Source of the DNA: Methylorubrum suomiense
Lineage (GTDB): Bacteria > Pseudomonadota > Alphaproteobacteria > Rhizobiales > Beijerinckiaceae
DNA length: 64,000 nucleotides
Direction: 5' to 3'
Assembly (NCBI RefSeq): GCF_022179765.1
Contig: NZ_BPRE01000010.1
Location: 62,001 to 126,000, forward strand
In this document: in pieces, positions 45,655 to 57,236 of the stretch
Layout of the letters: every line of letters starts with the position of its first letter
Numbering within the stretch: the stretch's first letter is position 1
Program-made: the position numbers and the translations under genes
The notes under the pieces: model-generated
The model's input: only the letters and a program-made list of their open reading frames with translations
Told to the model about the DNA's origin: nothing
The model's database searches: none

Positions 45655-45891
45655 TCACGTCTTGTCCGGCACGCTGCCCTTCGGCGCGCAGCGCCAGCTC
45701 TTCACGTGCAGGTCGGGATGCTCCTCCTGCCACGCGGCCAGCGTCGCCTGCGAATTGCGCAGGCAGAGAAACGGGTTCGGATTGTCGAAAGTCAGGTTGA
45801 TCCGCTCGTCGTGGCACTTCGTCGGCTCGGCGATGAGACAGACGGACAGGAGCAGGAACATGCCGCAGACCTCGTAGGGTGAACGCGGCAT
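45655..45891 (-). CDS. Small cysteine-containing putative exported protein
   Basis: A 78-residue protein with a short hydrophobic stretch (EVCGMFLLLSVCLIAEP) resembling a signal peptide and a compact domain. Three cysteines (KCHDERI, FLCLRNS, WRCAPKG) frame a WQEEHPDLHVKSW helix-turn. Similar short proteins occur across Hyphomicrobiales; no function is known. GGAAG precedes the ATG at 45891. The frame open to 45963 is rejected as Arg-rich. Confidence 0.72.
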   Translation of the reverse strand: MPRSPYEVCGMFLLLSVCLIAEPTKCHDERINLTFDNPNPFLCLRNSQATLAAWQEEHPDLHVKSWRCAPKGSVPDKT

Positions 45892-46154
45892 GAGGCTTCC
45901 ATCCGCACGCCGCCTCGAAGCAAAGTGGGAGGAAGCGGCAGGGCGGCAAGTGATTTTATGCAATGGGTGATGGGTGTTGCTGCAGGATCGTGCCGCGTCC
46001 GAAAGCCCCAGGCGTCATGCCGGGCCGCCGCAAGCGAACCCGCAATCGACCTGTGATGCACGATTGCGGACGTTGTCGCGGCCCGTCGTGGATTCCGGGT
46101 TCCGCTGCGCGGACCCGGAATCACGGCCTTGGAAGACGCCTGAGACTTCCGGCC

Positions 46155-46952
46155 TCAAGCCGGTACGAACATCTCGCCCTTGCCGAGCGTGGCGAGGTCG
46201 CCCGAATAGCGCCGCAGCGCCCCGCCAAGCAGTCCGGTTTGCGCCGCGCCGAGGCGCTTGAGCGTCTGGGCCAGCAGCCGCACGTAGACGAGGTCGGGCG
46301 TGCCGGTCTCGACGAAGGTGGGAAGCAGGGCACCGTGGCCGCCCGCGATTAGGGTGCCCCGCCGCATGCCGTAACCCGGATGGTCGCCGATGCTGCCCGA
46401 GACCACGATGGTGCCCGCGATCATGCGGGAGGCGGTCTGTGCACCGGCCGAGCCGGCCAGGATGATCCCGCGGCGCATGCGGTCGCCGAGTTGGTCGCCC
46501 GCCTTGCCCTTGATGATCAGGATCGCACCGTCGAGCCCGGCTTTGGCGGCGTAGACGGCGCCGCCGGCGTGATCGCCCGCATCACCCTCGATGGTGATCG
46601 TGCCGCCGGTGGCGCCGGTGGCGGCGAATGGGCCGGCCGAGCCGGAGACGGTGAGCGTGCCGCCGGCCATGCCTTCGCCGAGGCGTTGACCGACATCGCC
46701 CTCCACGCGGATCGCACCCTCCGAGAGGGCCGCGCCGACCCGGTCGAGCCGGTCCGAGCCGCCCTCGATCACGAGCGTATCGGATCCGTCGAGGGAGATG
46801 TCGAACAGGTCGCCGAGGCTCACGCCGCGACGGCTGGTGCCCACGGTGAGCTTCCCGGCCTCCGCCTCCGACAGACCCTTGAGCGCCAAAGGCGTGACGT
46901 TGAGGAGGTCGATCCGCTCCGGCGGCGCCCCGCGCAGTCTCAGCGTGCTCAT
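46155..46952 (-). CDS. fhcC: Formyltransferase/hydrolase complex subunit C
   Basis: A 265-residue FwdC/FmdC-like protein built of repeating GTI-x-GDAGD / GAGQT hexapeptide-like turns, giving a right-handed beta-helix (about 80-235), also related to the GltB C-terminal domain. In the Fhc complex it supports assembly and helps hold the methanofuran-type cofactor path. It follows fhcD with an ATGA overlap (46949-46952). It is the last gene of the fhcBADC unit. Confidence 0.95.
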   Translation of the reverse strand: MSTLRLRGAPPERIDLLNVTPLALKGLSEAEAGKLTVGTSRRGVSLGDLFDISLDGSDTLVIEGGSDRLDRVGAALSEGAIRVEGDVGQRLGEGMAGGTLTVSGSAGPFAATGATGGTITIEGDAGDHAGGAVYAAKAGLDGAILIIKGKAGDQLGDRMRRGIILAGSAGAQTASRMIAGTIVVSGSIGDHPGYGMRRGTLIAGGHGALLPTFVETGTPDLVYVRLLAQTLKRLGAAQTGLLGGALRRYSGDLATLGKGEMFVPA

Positions 46953-47884
46953 GCGGCGGGTTTCTCCAACAGGTCGCGGAGGTGATAGTGGTGCCGGCCG
47001 AGATTGCCGCCGTAATTGCCGGCGGTGACCGCGACGAGCCCGTATTTGGCGCCGATCTCGGTGGAGGCGTGGAGCGCCGCGCGCATCGACTCGGCGACGC
47101 CCTGCGAGGTCAGGGCGTCGATGACGATTTCCAGCACCACGCCGCATTCGGGCGGCAGCGCCGACCCGGCTCGGCCCTTGAGGGTCGGGCAATAGGCGTC
47201 GTTGGTCGAGGCCATCATGCCCTTGGTACGGCCGCCGACCTTCGAGCCGGAGCGGACGATGCCGCCGGGGAAGGGCAGGATCGCGCCGGGGACGGCTTTG
47301 GCCGCCTCGACCGCGATCTCGGCGACGATGAGCGTGTCCGCGTGCTTGCGGCCGAGGAAAAGGAGGTTGCCGCCGCCGACCGCACCATCGACGGCGCGGG
47401 TCGAGTCCTCGCACAGGAACTCGCCGTCCATGACCGGGATGCGCCAGTAGCGGCGCATCTTGCCGGTCGCGTCCGGCAGCCGCTTGGCGACCGCGAAGCC
47501 GTCGCCGAAATAGCGGATGGCGCCGCCGAGCTTGATCTTGTGGGGGCCCTCGACACCCGCGTAGCAGGCGGTGCCGGGGCAGGTCAGGATGCACTGGCCG
47601 ACGCGCTTCAGGAGCTGGTCCTTGAGCCCGTTCGGCTCGAAGCCGAACAGCAGGATCCGCACGCCGGGGCGTCCGTCCGGGGTCTCCTCCGGGGAGAGCT
47701 CGGCATCGATGCCGGCCTCGGCGCCGCAGCCGATCACCGAGGTGGCGAAGCCGGTCATCACCGTGGCCGCGATCATCGCCCATTTCGGGGTGTCGTTGGT
47801 CACGATGATCGCGGTGCCCGCGACGTCGAAGGCCTCGGCGAAGGTGTCCTCGACCTTGATGCCGTTGAGGGTGAGGTCAGCCAT
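46949..47884 (-). CDS. fhcD: Formyl-MFR:H4MPT formyltransferase, Fhc subunit D
   Basis: A 311-residue enzyme homologous to archaeal Ftr. It moves the formyl group between formyl-H4MPT and the methanofuran analogue. Typical motifs: MADLTLNGIKVEDTFAEAF at the start, a VIGCGAEAGI loop, and the later RVGQCILTCPGTACYAGVEG stretch. The last residues, RHHYHLRDLLEKPAA, lie at the fhcC overlap. It starts 14 bases after the fhcA stop, so it belongs to one transcript. Confidence 0.96.
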   Translation of the reverse strand: MADLTLNGIKVEDTFAEAFDVAGTAIIVTNDTPKWAMIAATVMTGFATSVIGCGAEAGIDAELSPEETPDGRPGVRILLFGFEPNGLKDQLLKRVGQCILTCPGTACYAGVEGPHKIKLGGAIRYFGDGFAVAKRLPDATGKMRRYWRIPVMDGEFLCEDSTRAVDGAVGGGNLLFLGRKHADTLIVAEIAVEAAKAVPGAILPFPGGIVRSGSKVGGRTKGMMASTNDAYCPTLKGRAGSALPPECGVVLEIVIDALTSQGVAESMRAALHASTEIGAKYGLVAVTAGNYGGNLGRHHYHLRDLLEKPAA

Positions 47885-47897
47885 CAGTTCAGTTCCC

Positions 47898-49544
47898 TCA
47901 CGCCCGGCATGCCACGTCTTCGAACGTCCCGGTGTTTTCCGGGAACGCAGCGTCCGGCACCGCGAAGGTGTCGAGTCCGGCGCCGAAGCGGTCCTGCAGG
48001 TAGCTCTCGGCGCGCTTTTCCATGCCGGCATCGGCCTCGACATCGAGCGACAGCGTCTTGCCGGAGATCCAGGCCACGACCTCGCCGTCCTCGACGATGC
48101 GACGGCCGTCCTTGAGCACCAGTTTGGCGTGGGAGAACATCGCCGTGCGATCCTTCTGATCGCGATAGACGGCGATATCCGCCTTGGCGCCCTCGCGCAG
48201 ATGGCCACGGTCGGTCAGCCCGAGGAGCTTGGCCGGGCCCGAGCGGGTCAGCTGGGCGATCTCGCTCAAGCTGTACTCGCGCTCGATCTTGGGCAGGCCG
48301 GAGCGCTCGCCGACGACGGCCGGCAGCGTCGCGATCTCCTTCGCCCGCTCCTCGGCATCCATCAGCAGGTGGATGATGCGCGGATACTCGGTGAAGACGC
48401 CGCCATTCGGGTGGTCGGTCGTCAGGATGGTGCGCTCGGGGTTCGACGACAGGAGCATCAGCTCCAGGCCGATCGCCCATTGCAGCGACGAAACCGGGCC
48501 GCGCGGCCGGTAGAGGAACGGCACCACGCCGCCGCCCTCGGCATCGCCCGCCGTGAGCACCCACTTCTTCGGCTTGGCGCCTTTGCGGCCGCCGAACTGG
48601 CGCAGGATGTCGAGGGAGATCGTCACGGTCTGGCCGAACACCACCTGACCGACGTCGTAGGTCGCGTTCGGGTGGGCCTCCATCGCCGCGTTGATCCGCT
48701 CGGCCGCCGAGCGGAAGCCGCCGGTCATCGGGTTTTCGGGATCGGCGACGCCGTAGGCGTAGAATTGGGCATGGGCGAAGTGGATGCGCCGGCCCTCCGC
48801 CGCCTCCAGCGTCGCGACGAGCGAGTCGTCGGCACCGGGAAGGCCGAGATTGTTGCAGTGGACATGCAGCGGATGCGGCACGCCGATCTCCTCGACCGCA
48901 TCGAGCAGCGCCGACATGATCTTGCGCGTCGAGAGACCGTAGCAGGGGATCTCGTCGTCCAGGCTAAGCTTGAGGACGCCGTCCTTGAAGGCCGAGGCGC
49001 CGCCCGCATTGATGCACTTGACCCCCAGGCCCCGGGAATGGGCCAGCGTCTGCTGCACCAGATCGCGCACCGCCGCCTTGCCCTCGCCGTCGCGCAGGAG
49101 TTGGAGCAGGTGGTCGTCGTTGCCGAGCACCGCGAGGCCGCCGCGGTCGAGCAGCGGAATGTCGGCGAGTTCCAGATGGGTCGCCAGCGCGTTCGAGGGC
49201 GGAAGCGCCGGCTCGACCGCGGTGGTGTAGCCCATCCGGGCGTAGTTCGCACCGACCCAGCTGCCCGAGCCGCCGGCATGGGCGAAGGGATGGCCGTTGG
49301 GCGCGGATTCGCTGACGTAGAGGTCGGGCAGGAGCAGGCGGCTCATCACCACGTTGCCGCCCGCGATGTGGGAGTGAACCTCGACGCCGCCGGCCATCAC
49401 GACGCAGCCGGTGGCATCGATGGTCTCGTCGGGCGCGCGGTCCGAGGGGGCGACGATGCGGCCATCCTCGATCCACACGTCGCCGACGCCGTCGCGCCCG
49501 GCGGTCGGATCGACCACCCGTCCGCCATGGATACGGGTCAGCAT
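47898..49544 (-). CDS. fhcA: Fhc subunit A, amidohydrolase-type formyl hydrolase
   Basis: A 548-residue FwdA/FmdA-type metallohydrolase. The metal-binding HxH is HSHIAGGN (H57, H59), with further His/Lys/Asp motifs downstream (HVHCNNL, HFAHAQF, TTDHPNGG). The subunit hydrolyses the formyl group from the methanofuran-type cofactor to free formate. It overlaps fhcB by 7 bases, so the two are tightly coupled. Start ATG at 49544. Confidence 0.96.
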   Translation of the reverse strand: MLTRIHGGRVVDPTAGRDGVGDVWIEDGRIVAPSDRAPDETIDATGCVVMAGGVEVHSHIAGGNVVMSRLLLPDLYVSESAPNGHPFAHAGGSGSWVGANYARMGYTTAVEPALPPSNALATHLELADIPLLDRGGLAVLGNDDHLLQLLRDGEGKAAVRDLVQQTLAHSRGLGVKCINAGGASAFKDGVLKLSLDDEIPCYGLSTRKIMSALLDAVEEIGVPHPLHVHCNNLGLPGADDSLVATLEAAEGRRIHFAHAQFYAYGVADPENPMTGGFRSAAERINAAMEAHPNATYDVGQVVFGQTVTISLDILRQFGGRKGAKPKKWVLTAGDAEGGGVVPFLYRPRGPVSSLQWAIGLELMLLSSNPERTILTTDHPNGGVFTEYPRIIHLLMDAEERAKEIATLPAVVGERSGLPKIEREYSLSEIAQLTRSGPAKLLGLTDRGHLREGAKADIAVYRDQKDRTAMFSHAKLVLKDGRRIVEDGEVVAWISGKTLSLDVEADAGMEKRAESYLQDRFGAGLDTFAVPDAAFPENTGTFEDVACRA

Positions 49545-50614
49545 GAGACACCCTTCTCGATGAGGCGGTCGCGGATGCGGGCGAGCACGCCCGCGGCGGT
49601 CTCGGCCTCGGATGGGGCGGTCGCGTCCGCGTAGGCGATGACGCCGCGCCGCTGGTTCCAGAGCGCGCCGCCGACGGTCTCGCCCGGCACGCCGACGGTG
49701 ATGACGATCTCCGCGGTCTCGCCCGCGGCCTCCGTCGAACCTTCGCCGACGATGGCGATCGTGGGGAGCTTGCCGAGCCAGTCGGGGCGCGGCGCGGGAA
49801 GGGCTGCGAGCCAGAGCGCGGCATCCGCCTCGCCGGAGGCGATCTGGCGGGCGCTGTCGAAGCGCCAGGGATCGTGCTCGGGCAGAGAGCGGCCGAAGCC
49901 GACCCGGGGCGCCTGACCTGTGGTCCAGGCGGAGAGCTGCACCGCGGCGCGGCCCTGGAACGGGTCGGCGAGGGGCAGGCTGAAGAAGCGGGTGCTCTCG
50001 TTGAGATCGCGGATCAGGCCCTGGAGCATCTCCACGCCGATCTCGCCGACCTCTTCCGCATCGTAGATCACGACGCCGTACTGGGCCGTGAACAGGCGCC
50101 GGGCGAGGTCGGCGAAGGCAGCCTCGCCGGCGAGATGCCCCTTGGCGAAGGCGCGCAGATGTCCGAGCGAGACGGCGAGGCCACCCTCGTCGGCGCCGTA
50201 GGCGACGTGGCGGATCGCCCCGTTCTGCGGACCACCCAACGAGAGCAGGGCGCGCTCCGAGCCGGCCGCCCGGCCGCGGCGGATCGGAGCGGCGGCGATC
50301 TCGGCGATCAGGTCGCCGTCCCAGGGGCGATTGCCCAGGATCAGCACCACGTCCGCGCGGGCCTCGGTCTCGGCACGGGTCGTCGTCATGGCGCCGCCCG
50401 CACTGAGCGCACCGAGCTCGGCATAGATGCTGTTGCCGGCGACCGGATCGAGCGAGGCGCCGAGCGTCTCGGCGAGCCGATAGGCCGCCCGCAGGCCCGC
50501 GACATCCGCGTTCAGGCCGGCCAGCACCGGCACGCGTGCGGCGGCCAGCAGGTCGGCAGCGGCCGCCACCGCCGCGTCCACATCCGCCGCGCCCCCCTTC
50601 ACCCAGGCTGCCAT
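49538..50614 (-). CDS. fhcB: Fhc subunit B, FwdB/FmdB-like without redox cysteines
   Basis: A 358-residue protein related to the tungsten/molybdenum subunit FwdB/FmdB of archaeal formyl-MFR dehydrogenase. It has a single cysteine, the very last residue, so it cannot carry the iron-sulfur cluster or metal-pterin of the archaeal protein. This fits the role of the bacterial Fhc complex as a hydrolase rather than a dehydrogenase. It is the first gene of the fhcBADC unit, about 450 bases from the divergent RFAP synthase gene. Confidence 0.95.
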   Translation of the reverse strand: MAAWVKGGAADVDAAVAAAADLLAAARVPVLAGLNADVAGLRAAYRLAETLGASLDPVAGNSIYAELGALSAGGAMTTTRAETEARADVVLILGNRPWDGDLIAEIAAAPIRRGRAAGSERALLSLGGPQNGAIRHVAYGADEGGLAVSLGHLRAFAKGHLAGEAAFADLARRLFTAQYGVVIYDAEEVGEIGVEMLQGLIRDLNESTRFFSLPLADPFQGRAAVQLSAWTTGQAPRVGFGRSLPEHDPWRFDSARQIASGEADAALWLAALPAPRPDWLGKLPTIAIVGEGSTEAAGETAEIVITVGVPGETVGGALWNQRRGVIAYADATAPSEAETAAGVLARIRDRLIEKGVSC

Positions 50615-51066
50615 GATTCCTCACCGTCGTTTCTTCGGGCATCCCCGCGATACCCGAAGGACGGGCGGCGGGGCGAAAGACGGCCGTGTCCGAGGGACGC
50701 CGGAGAGGACGCCCTTGGTGGAGCCTCGATGTCCCGTGCCTGCGACAGGCGATGGGCAGATGCTCGGACCGGCTCCGGGAAGGAGCGAGGTGGTTTTGCA
50801 TCCCTGAAACCGAGCCCGCAAGTCCCGTCGCGGTTCCGGCCCAGGATTTCCGGCCCATCCCGCACCATTCCTACCCTGCGCGCATGACGCGGGCGGCGCG
50901 GCCCAACCCCGACGCCGCATTCTCGGCACTCGGACGTCCCGCGCCTTCGAGGTTGTCGCGGGCCCCGCAGCATGGGACAAGCCGCCCGCCGGGACAGGCC
51001 GCCCGCCGCCGCCGCATCGCGGAAGGCTCGTTTTCCGGCCCGATATCTTCAGAGGGGAAAGCGACG
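50615..51066. promoter_or_regulatory. Divergent promoter region of the C1 cluster
   Basis: Contains the promoters for fhcBADC (leftward) and for orf4 onwards (rightward). The orf4 frame is open back to 50686, but the extra residues are Arg/Pro-rich and not family-like. I see no unambiguous -35/-10 pair or operator repeat, so only the location is claimed. Confidence 0.4.
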
Positions 51067-52050
51067 GTGGCCGAGGTCCCTCAACGCACGGGTGAGACCG
51101 CGACCCGAACCGCCACGGGTGTCCGCGTCCGCGCTCCGGCGCGCCTGCATTTCGGCTTCCTCGACCTCAATGGCGGCCTCGGGCGCCGCTTCGGCAGCAT
51201 CGGCCTCGCCCTCGACGCGCCCGCGATCCAGCTCGTGGCGCGTCCGGCCAAGCGCGTCGCCGCGAGCGGTCCCGAGGCCGAGCGGGTTCGGGCCAATCTG
51301 CTGGCGGCCTCCGCCTATCTCGACGTGCCGGACACGGTGGCGGTGGAAGTCGAGGAGGCGATTCCGCCCCATGCCGGGTTCGGCTCGGGCACGCAGCTCG
51401 CCCTCGCGGTCGCCGCCGCGCTCGCGCGCCTCAACGGGAAGCCCTTCGCCCCGGCCGATTTCGCCGACGTGCTCGACCGCGGCAATCGCTCCGGTGTCGG
51501 ACTCGCCGCTTTCACCGAGGGGGGGCTAATCGTCGATGGCGGTCGCGACGGGTCCGGCGCGCCGCCTCCGGTCATCGCGCGGTTGCCCTATCCCGAGGCT
51601 TGGCGTGTGGTGCTGATGCTCGACGAAGCCATGACGGGTGTGCATGGCTCGCACGAGACGGAAGCATTCCGCGACCTCCCCCCCTTCGACGCGGCTCAGG
51701 CGGCGGAGATCTGCCGGATCGTGCTGATGCAGATCCTGCCCGCCGCGGCGACGGCGGAGCCGGACGGGTTCGGCGCCGGAATCACCGAGATTCAGAAGCG
51801 CGTCGGCGATCATTTCGCCCCCCATCAGGGCGGCCGCTACGCCAGCCCCGCCGTGGCCGAGGCGCTGGCGGCGGTCGCGCAGAGCGGCGTGCGGGGCTAC
51901 GGCCAGAGTTCCTGGGGGCCCACCGGCTTCGCGCTGATGCCGTCGCAGGCCGAGGCGGAACGGCTGGTCGGGGCCCTGGAACGCCCGGGTCGCTTGCGCT
52001 TCGTCATCGCCTCCGGGCGCAACGGTGGCGCCTCGGTGACCGATCTTTAG
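51067..52050 (+). CDS. orf4: beta-Ribofuranosylaminobenzene 5'-phosphate (RFAP) synthase
   Basis: A 327-residue GHMP-like protein starting at GTG, with GAGGGG about 10 bases upstream. It catalyses the first committed step of H4MPT synthesis, joining phosphoribosyl pyrophosphate to 4-aminobenzoate or 4-hydroxybenzoate with loss of CO2. Visible: RVRAPARLHFGFLDLNG near the N terminus, the glycine-rich PPHAGFGSGTQLALAVAAAL loop, RSGVGLAAF and a VGDHFAPHQGGRY stretch. In M. extorquens AM1 this is orf4 (RFAP synthase). It lies 111 bases upstream of mtdB. Confidence 0.92.
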   Translation: MAEVPQRTGETATRTATGVRVRAPARLHFGFLDLNGGLGRRFGSIGLALDAPAIQLVARPAKRVAASGPEAERVRANLLAASAYLDVPDTVAVEVEEAIPPHAGFGSGTQLALAVAAALARLNGKPFAPADFADVLDRGNRSGVGLAAFTEGGLIVDGGRDGSGAPPPVIARLPYPEAWRVVLMLDEAMTGVHGSHETEAFRDLPPFDAAQAAEICRIVLMQILPAAATAEPDGFGAGITEIQKRVGDHFAPHQGGRYASPAVAEALAAVAQSGVRGYGQSSWGPTGFALMPSQAEAERLVGALERPGRLRFVIASGRNGGASVTDL

Positions 52051-52161
52051 ATTTTTTTCGCTAAGACCGGTTTCGATAAACCTGCGCTTGACCAGCACGG
52101 GTCCGATCGGCTTTGCACCTGAGGCGGTCCCGCGGGACCGCGATCACGGGAGACGAACACC

Positions 52162-53051
52162 ATGACCCGCTCGATCCTGCACATGCTGACGCCGCTCAAG
52201 CATATGAGCCCGTTCGACGTGAACATGGCGGTCGATGCCGGCTTCGAGACCCTGATCACCTATACGGGCGTCGATCTCGCCGACGTGGTCTCGCTCACCC
52301 AGGATTCGATCTTCTCCCGCGCCCCGCAGGACGGCGTGCGCACCGGCATCTTCATCGGCGGCAAGAACGCCGAGACGGCCCTCGACATGGTCGATCGCGC
52401 CAAGAAGGCCTTCGTGCCGCCCTTCGCCAACCACGTCTTCGCCGATCCGGCCGGCTCCTTCACCACCGGCGCGGCGATGGTGGCCGAAGTGAACCGGGCG
52501 CTGAAGGCGAAGTTCGGCACCGATCTCAAGGGCAAGCGCATCGTCATCTTCGGCGGCGCCGGCGTGGTCGCCTATGTCGCGGCGGTGATCGGCGCGCTCG
52601 AAGGCGCGAAGACCGTGCTGGTGGGCCATGATGGCGAGGAGCGCGTCTCCAAGATCGCCTTCACCATGAAGTGGCGCTTCGGCATCGATGTCGGCGCGGT
52701 CGACGGCACGCTGCCGGAAGCCCGCCGCGCGGCCATCACCGATGCCGACGTGATCCTCTCGGCCGGTCCCGCCGGCATCCCGATCCTGACCGCCGAGGAT
52801 CTCGAATCGGCGCCGAAGCTCCTGGTCGCCTCCGACGTGAACGCCGTGCCGCCCGCCGGCATCGCCGGCATCGACGTGAATGCCAAGGACGTCCCCCTGC
52901 CGGTCGGCAAGGGCGTCGGCATCGGTGCGCTGGCCGTCGGAAACGTCAAGTATCAGACCCAGTGCCGGCTGTTCCGCAAGATGCTGGAGGCCGACCAGCC
53001 GCTCTGCCTCGATTTCCGCGACGCCTACACCCTCGCCGTCGAGATCGCCGG

Positions 53052-53055
<4 letters not shown>
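52162..53055 (+). CDS. mtdB: NAD(P)-dependent methylene-H4MPT dehydrogenase
   Basis: A 297-residue enzyme oxidising methylene-H4MPT to methenyl-H4MPT with NAD or NADP. The Rossmann loop is IFGGAGVVAYVAA. The protein has the MtdA/B family start MTRSILHMLTPLKHMSPFD. It starts at ATG 52162 with GGGAGACG upstream. A T-rich patch follows the orf4 stop, but no clear terminator. The stop overlaps the likely CTG start of the next gene. Confidence 0.96.
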
Positions 53056-55179
<2,124 letters not shown>

Positions 55180-55238
55180 AGCGCAAGCGCCAAAGAACCC
55201 TCCTCCTCCGCGGGGGAGGGAAAAAAACGGAAGAATCC

Positions 55239-56153
55239 ATGCGCATCGGGCTCGCGGCCGATAACGGCAATTGGCACAAGGCGCGCCTGCGTGCGGCGCT
55301 GCGCTCGCTCGGCGTCGAGCCGGTGCTGTTCTCGCTCGCCGACGTGGCCGTCGTGACCGGCGGTGGCGAGCCGCTGCAGGTGCCGGGCTTCGCGGACGGC
55401 TTGCCCGACGGCGTCCTCCTGCGCACCATCGCGGGCGGCACCTTCGAGGCGACCACCATGCGGCTCGGCGTGCTCCACGCCTTGGTCGCCTCGGGCGTCA
55501 CCGTCTGGAACGGGCCGGTGGCCATCGAGCGCTCGGTGGACAAGGCGGCGACCTCGCTGCTGATCGCCCGCGCCGGCCTGCCCACTCCCGACACCTTCGT
55601 GGTCTCGAAGCGCGAAGCCGCCGCCGAGATCGTCGCCCGCGAGGCCCGACCCGGCCGGCCGATCGTTCTCAAGCCCCTGTTCGGCTCGCAGGGCGAGGGG
55701 CTGATGCTGCTGGAGACGCCGGACGACCTGCCGATCCCTGAGGCGGTCAGCGGCGTCTATTATCTCCAACGCTACGTGCCGCGCAGCGACGGGCTGTGGC
55801 GCGACTACCGCGTCTTCGTCTGCGAAGGCCGGGCCATCGCCGGCATGATCCGCGAGGGCGATGGCTGGATCACCAACGTCCATCGCGGCGGTCGGCCCCA
55901 TGCCTGGGACGTACCGGCCCGCGCCGCCGAACTCGCCGAAGCCGCCGCCGCCGCGGTCGGCGTCGACTATACCGGCATCGACCTCGTCGAGGACGGGGAG
56001 GGCGGCTTCCTCGTACTCGAGGTCAATTCCATGCCGGCCTGGTCGGGGCTCCAGCAGGTCACCGAGGTCGATATCGCCGGCGCGGTCGCCCGCGGCTTCC
56101 TCAACGCGGTCCGCGCCGCCCGCCCGCCGCGCCTCGTCTCGGCCCTCGGATGA
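55239..56153 (+). CDS. orf5: RimK/MptN-like ATP-grasp ligase of the H4MPT cluster
   Basis: A 304-residue ATP-grasp protein of the RimK/MptN/CofF group (tetrahydromethanopterin or coenzyme F420 glutamate ligases). The substrate-binding N domain (about 1-105) precedes the grasp core, with IVLKPLFGSQGEGLML, the LWRDYRVFVCEG strand, and the metal-binding FLVLEVNSMPAWSG. It probably adds an amino acid, likely glutamate, to H4MPT or the methanofuran analogue. In AM1 this is orf5. Its stop overlaps the start of orf7 (ATGA). Confidence 0.88.
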   Translation: MRIGLAADNGNWHKARLRAALRSLGVEPVLFSLADVAVVTGGGEPLQVPGFADGLPDGVLLRTIAGGTFEATTMRLGVLHALVASGVTVWNGPVAIERSVDKAATSLLIARAGLPTPDTFVVSKREAAAEIVAREARPGRPIVLKPLFGSQGEGLMLLETPDDLPIPEAVSGVYYLQRYVPRSDGLWRDYRVFVCEGRAIAGMIREGDGWITNVHRGGRPHAWDVPARAAELAEAAAAAVGVDYTGIDLVEDGEGGFLVLEVNSMPAWSGLQQVTEVDIAGAVARGFLNAVRAARPPRLVSALG

Positions 56154-57001
56154 GGGCGGGATTGCCCGCCGCGACGGTGGCCGATCTCTATCGGGCCGCC
56201 TGTCTCGCCGAACTCGACGCGCTCAAGCCCGGCAACGTTCACGCCTATGCCTCCGGCCACCGCATGGTGACGGCCGATTTCGTCACCAGTGCCGACGTGT
56301 CGGCCCCCCTGCTCGCGGCGCCGGGTGCCCGGGTCGGCGCACGGGTGCGCGGCGGCGTGGAGGCGACGATCGCGGCCGTCGGCCAGAACACCAATCTCGG
56401 CATCCTGCTCCTCTGTGCGCCGCTGGCCCGCGCCGCGGAGGCCGGTGGGACGTTGGCGGAGGGCCTCTCGACGGTCCTCAGCGAGTTCGATGCGTCGGAC
56501 GCGGCCGATGTCTTTGCCGCGATCCGCCGGGCCAATCCCGGCGGCCTCGGCAAGGCCGCGCGCCACGACGTCACCGAGACGGCTTCCGTCCCGTCGCTGT
56601 CGGAGGCAATGGCCGAGGCCGCCCCGCGCGACCGCATCGCCCGCGCCTATACCGACGGCTTCCGTGATCTGTTCGCGATCGGGCTCCCAGCGCTCGCTAT
56701 GGCTCGGGGGCGGGGACTTGTCGCGCCCTGGACGACGACGGCCGTCCATCTGGCCTATCTTACGACGGTTCCCGACAGCCACATCGCCCGCAAGCACGGG
56801 GCCGAACGCGCGGAGGCCGTGCGGGCGGAGGCCGCGACCCGCCTCGCCGGGCTCGACCTCGCCGAACAACCCGTCGCGGCCCTGCTCGATTACGACAGCG
56901 CCCTGAAGGCCGACGGCCTCAATCCGGGAACGAGCGCGGATTTCACCGTTGCGACGCTGTTCCTCGATGCCCTGCTCGCGGCTCGCGACGAGCGGATCTG
57001 A
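56150..57001 (+). CDS. orf7: CitG/MdcB-like triphosphoribosyl-dephospho-CoA synthase-family protein
   Basis: A 283-residue protein of the CitG family: a KPGNVH motif ([16 protein letters not shown]), [28 protein letters not shown], and a C-terminal [17 protein letters not shown]. In H4MPT clusters this family is always present (orf7 in AM1), yet no citrate lyase genes exist here, so it likely makes a nucleoside- or phosphoribosyl-linked intermediate for a C1 cofactor. It overlaps orf5 by four bases. Fae follows after 235 bases. Confidence 0.87.
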   Translation: MRAGLPAATVADLYRAACLAELDALKPGNVHAYASGHRMVTADFVTSADVSAPLLAAPGARVGARVRGGVEATIAAVGQNTNLGILLLCAPLARAAEAGGTLAEGLSTVLSEFDASDAADVFAAIRRANPGGLGKAARHDVTETASVPSLSEAMAEAAPRDRIARAYTDGFRDLFAIGLPALAMARGRGLVAPWTTTAVHLAYLTTVPDSHIARKHGAERAEAVRAEAATRLAGLDLAEQPVAALLDYDSALKADGLNPGTSADFTVATLFLDALLAARDERI

Positions 57002-57180
57002 TCCCGCGCCCGTAAAGGAACGAAATCCCGTCCCGTCAAGGACCCGGCCGGTCCAAAAAATCGCCGATTTCAGGCTCTTGCGCGGGTTGTTCGGCGCAAA
57101 GGCCCGCTGTAGGGTCCGCCCCGCTATCCGGGCTAACCGGCTCGGCCCCCTGCCGGGCGCCGCGAACAAGGATGGCTTCC

Positions 57181-57212
57181 GGCCCCGCCTCCTCTCAGGG
57201 CGGGCCTTTTTT
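57181..57212 (+). promoter_or_regulatory. Intrinsic-terminator-like hairpin in the fae leader
   Basis: GGCCCCGCCT (57181-57190) pairs with AGGGCGGGCC (57197-57206), with one bulged base per arm, and a run of six T follows (57207-57212). Only 24 bases separate the T run from the fae ATG, including the Shine-Dalgarno. No promoter fits in that gap, so transcription reaching fae from the upstream promoter must pass the hairpin. It could end the orf7 transcript, attenuate fae, or process mRNA. See findings. Confidence 0.65.
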
Positions 57213-57236
57213 CAGGAATGCAGGGAGAGACCCCGA

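Noticed and set aside
49874-50887. A plus-strand frame opposite fhcB
   Set aside because: It is an antisense shadow; fhcB is supported by family sequence and operon overlap.
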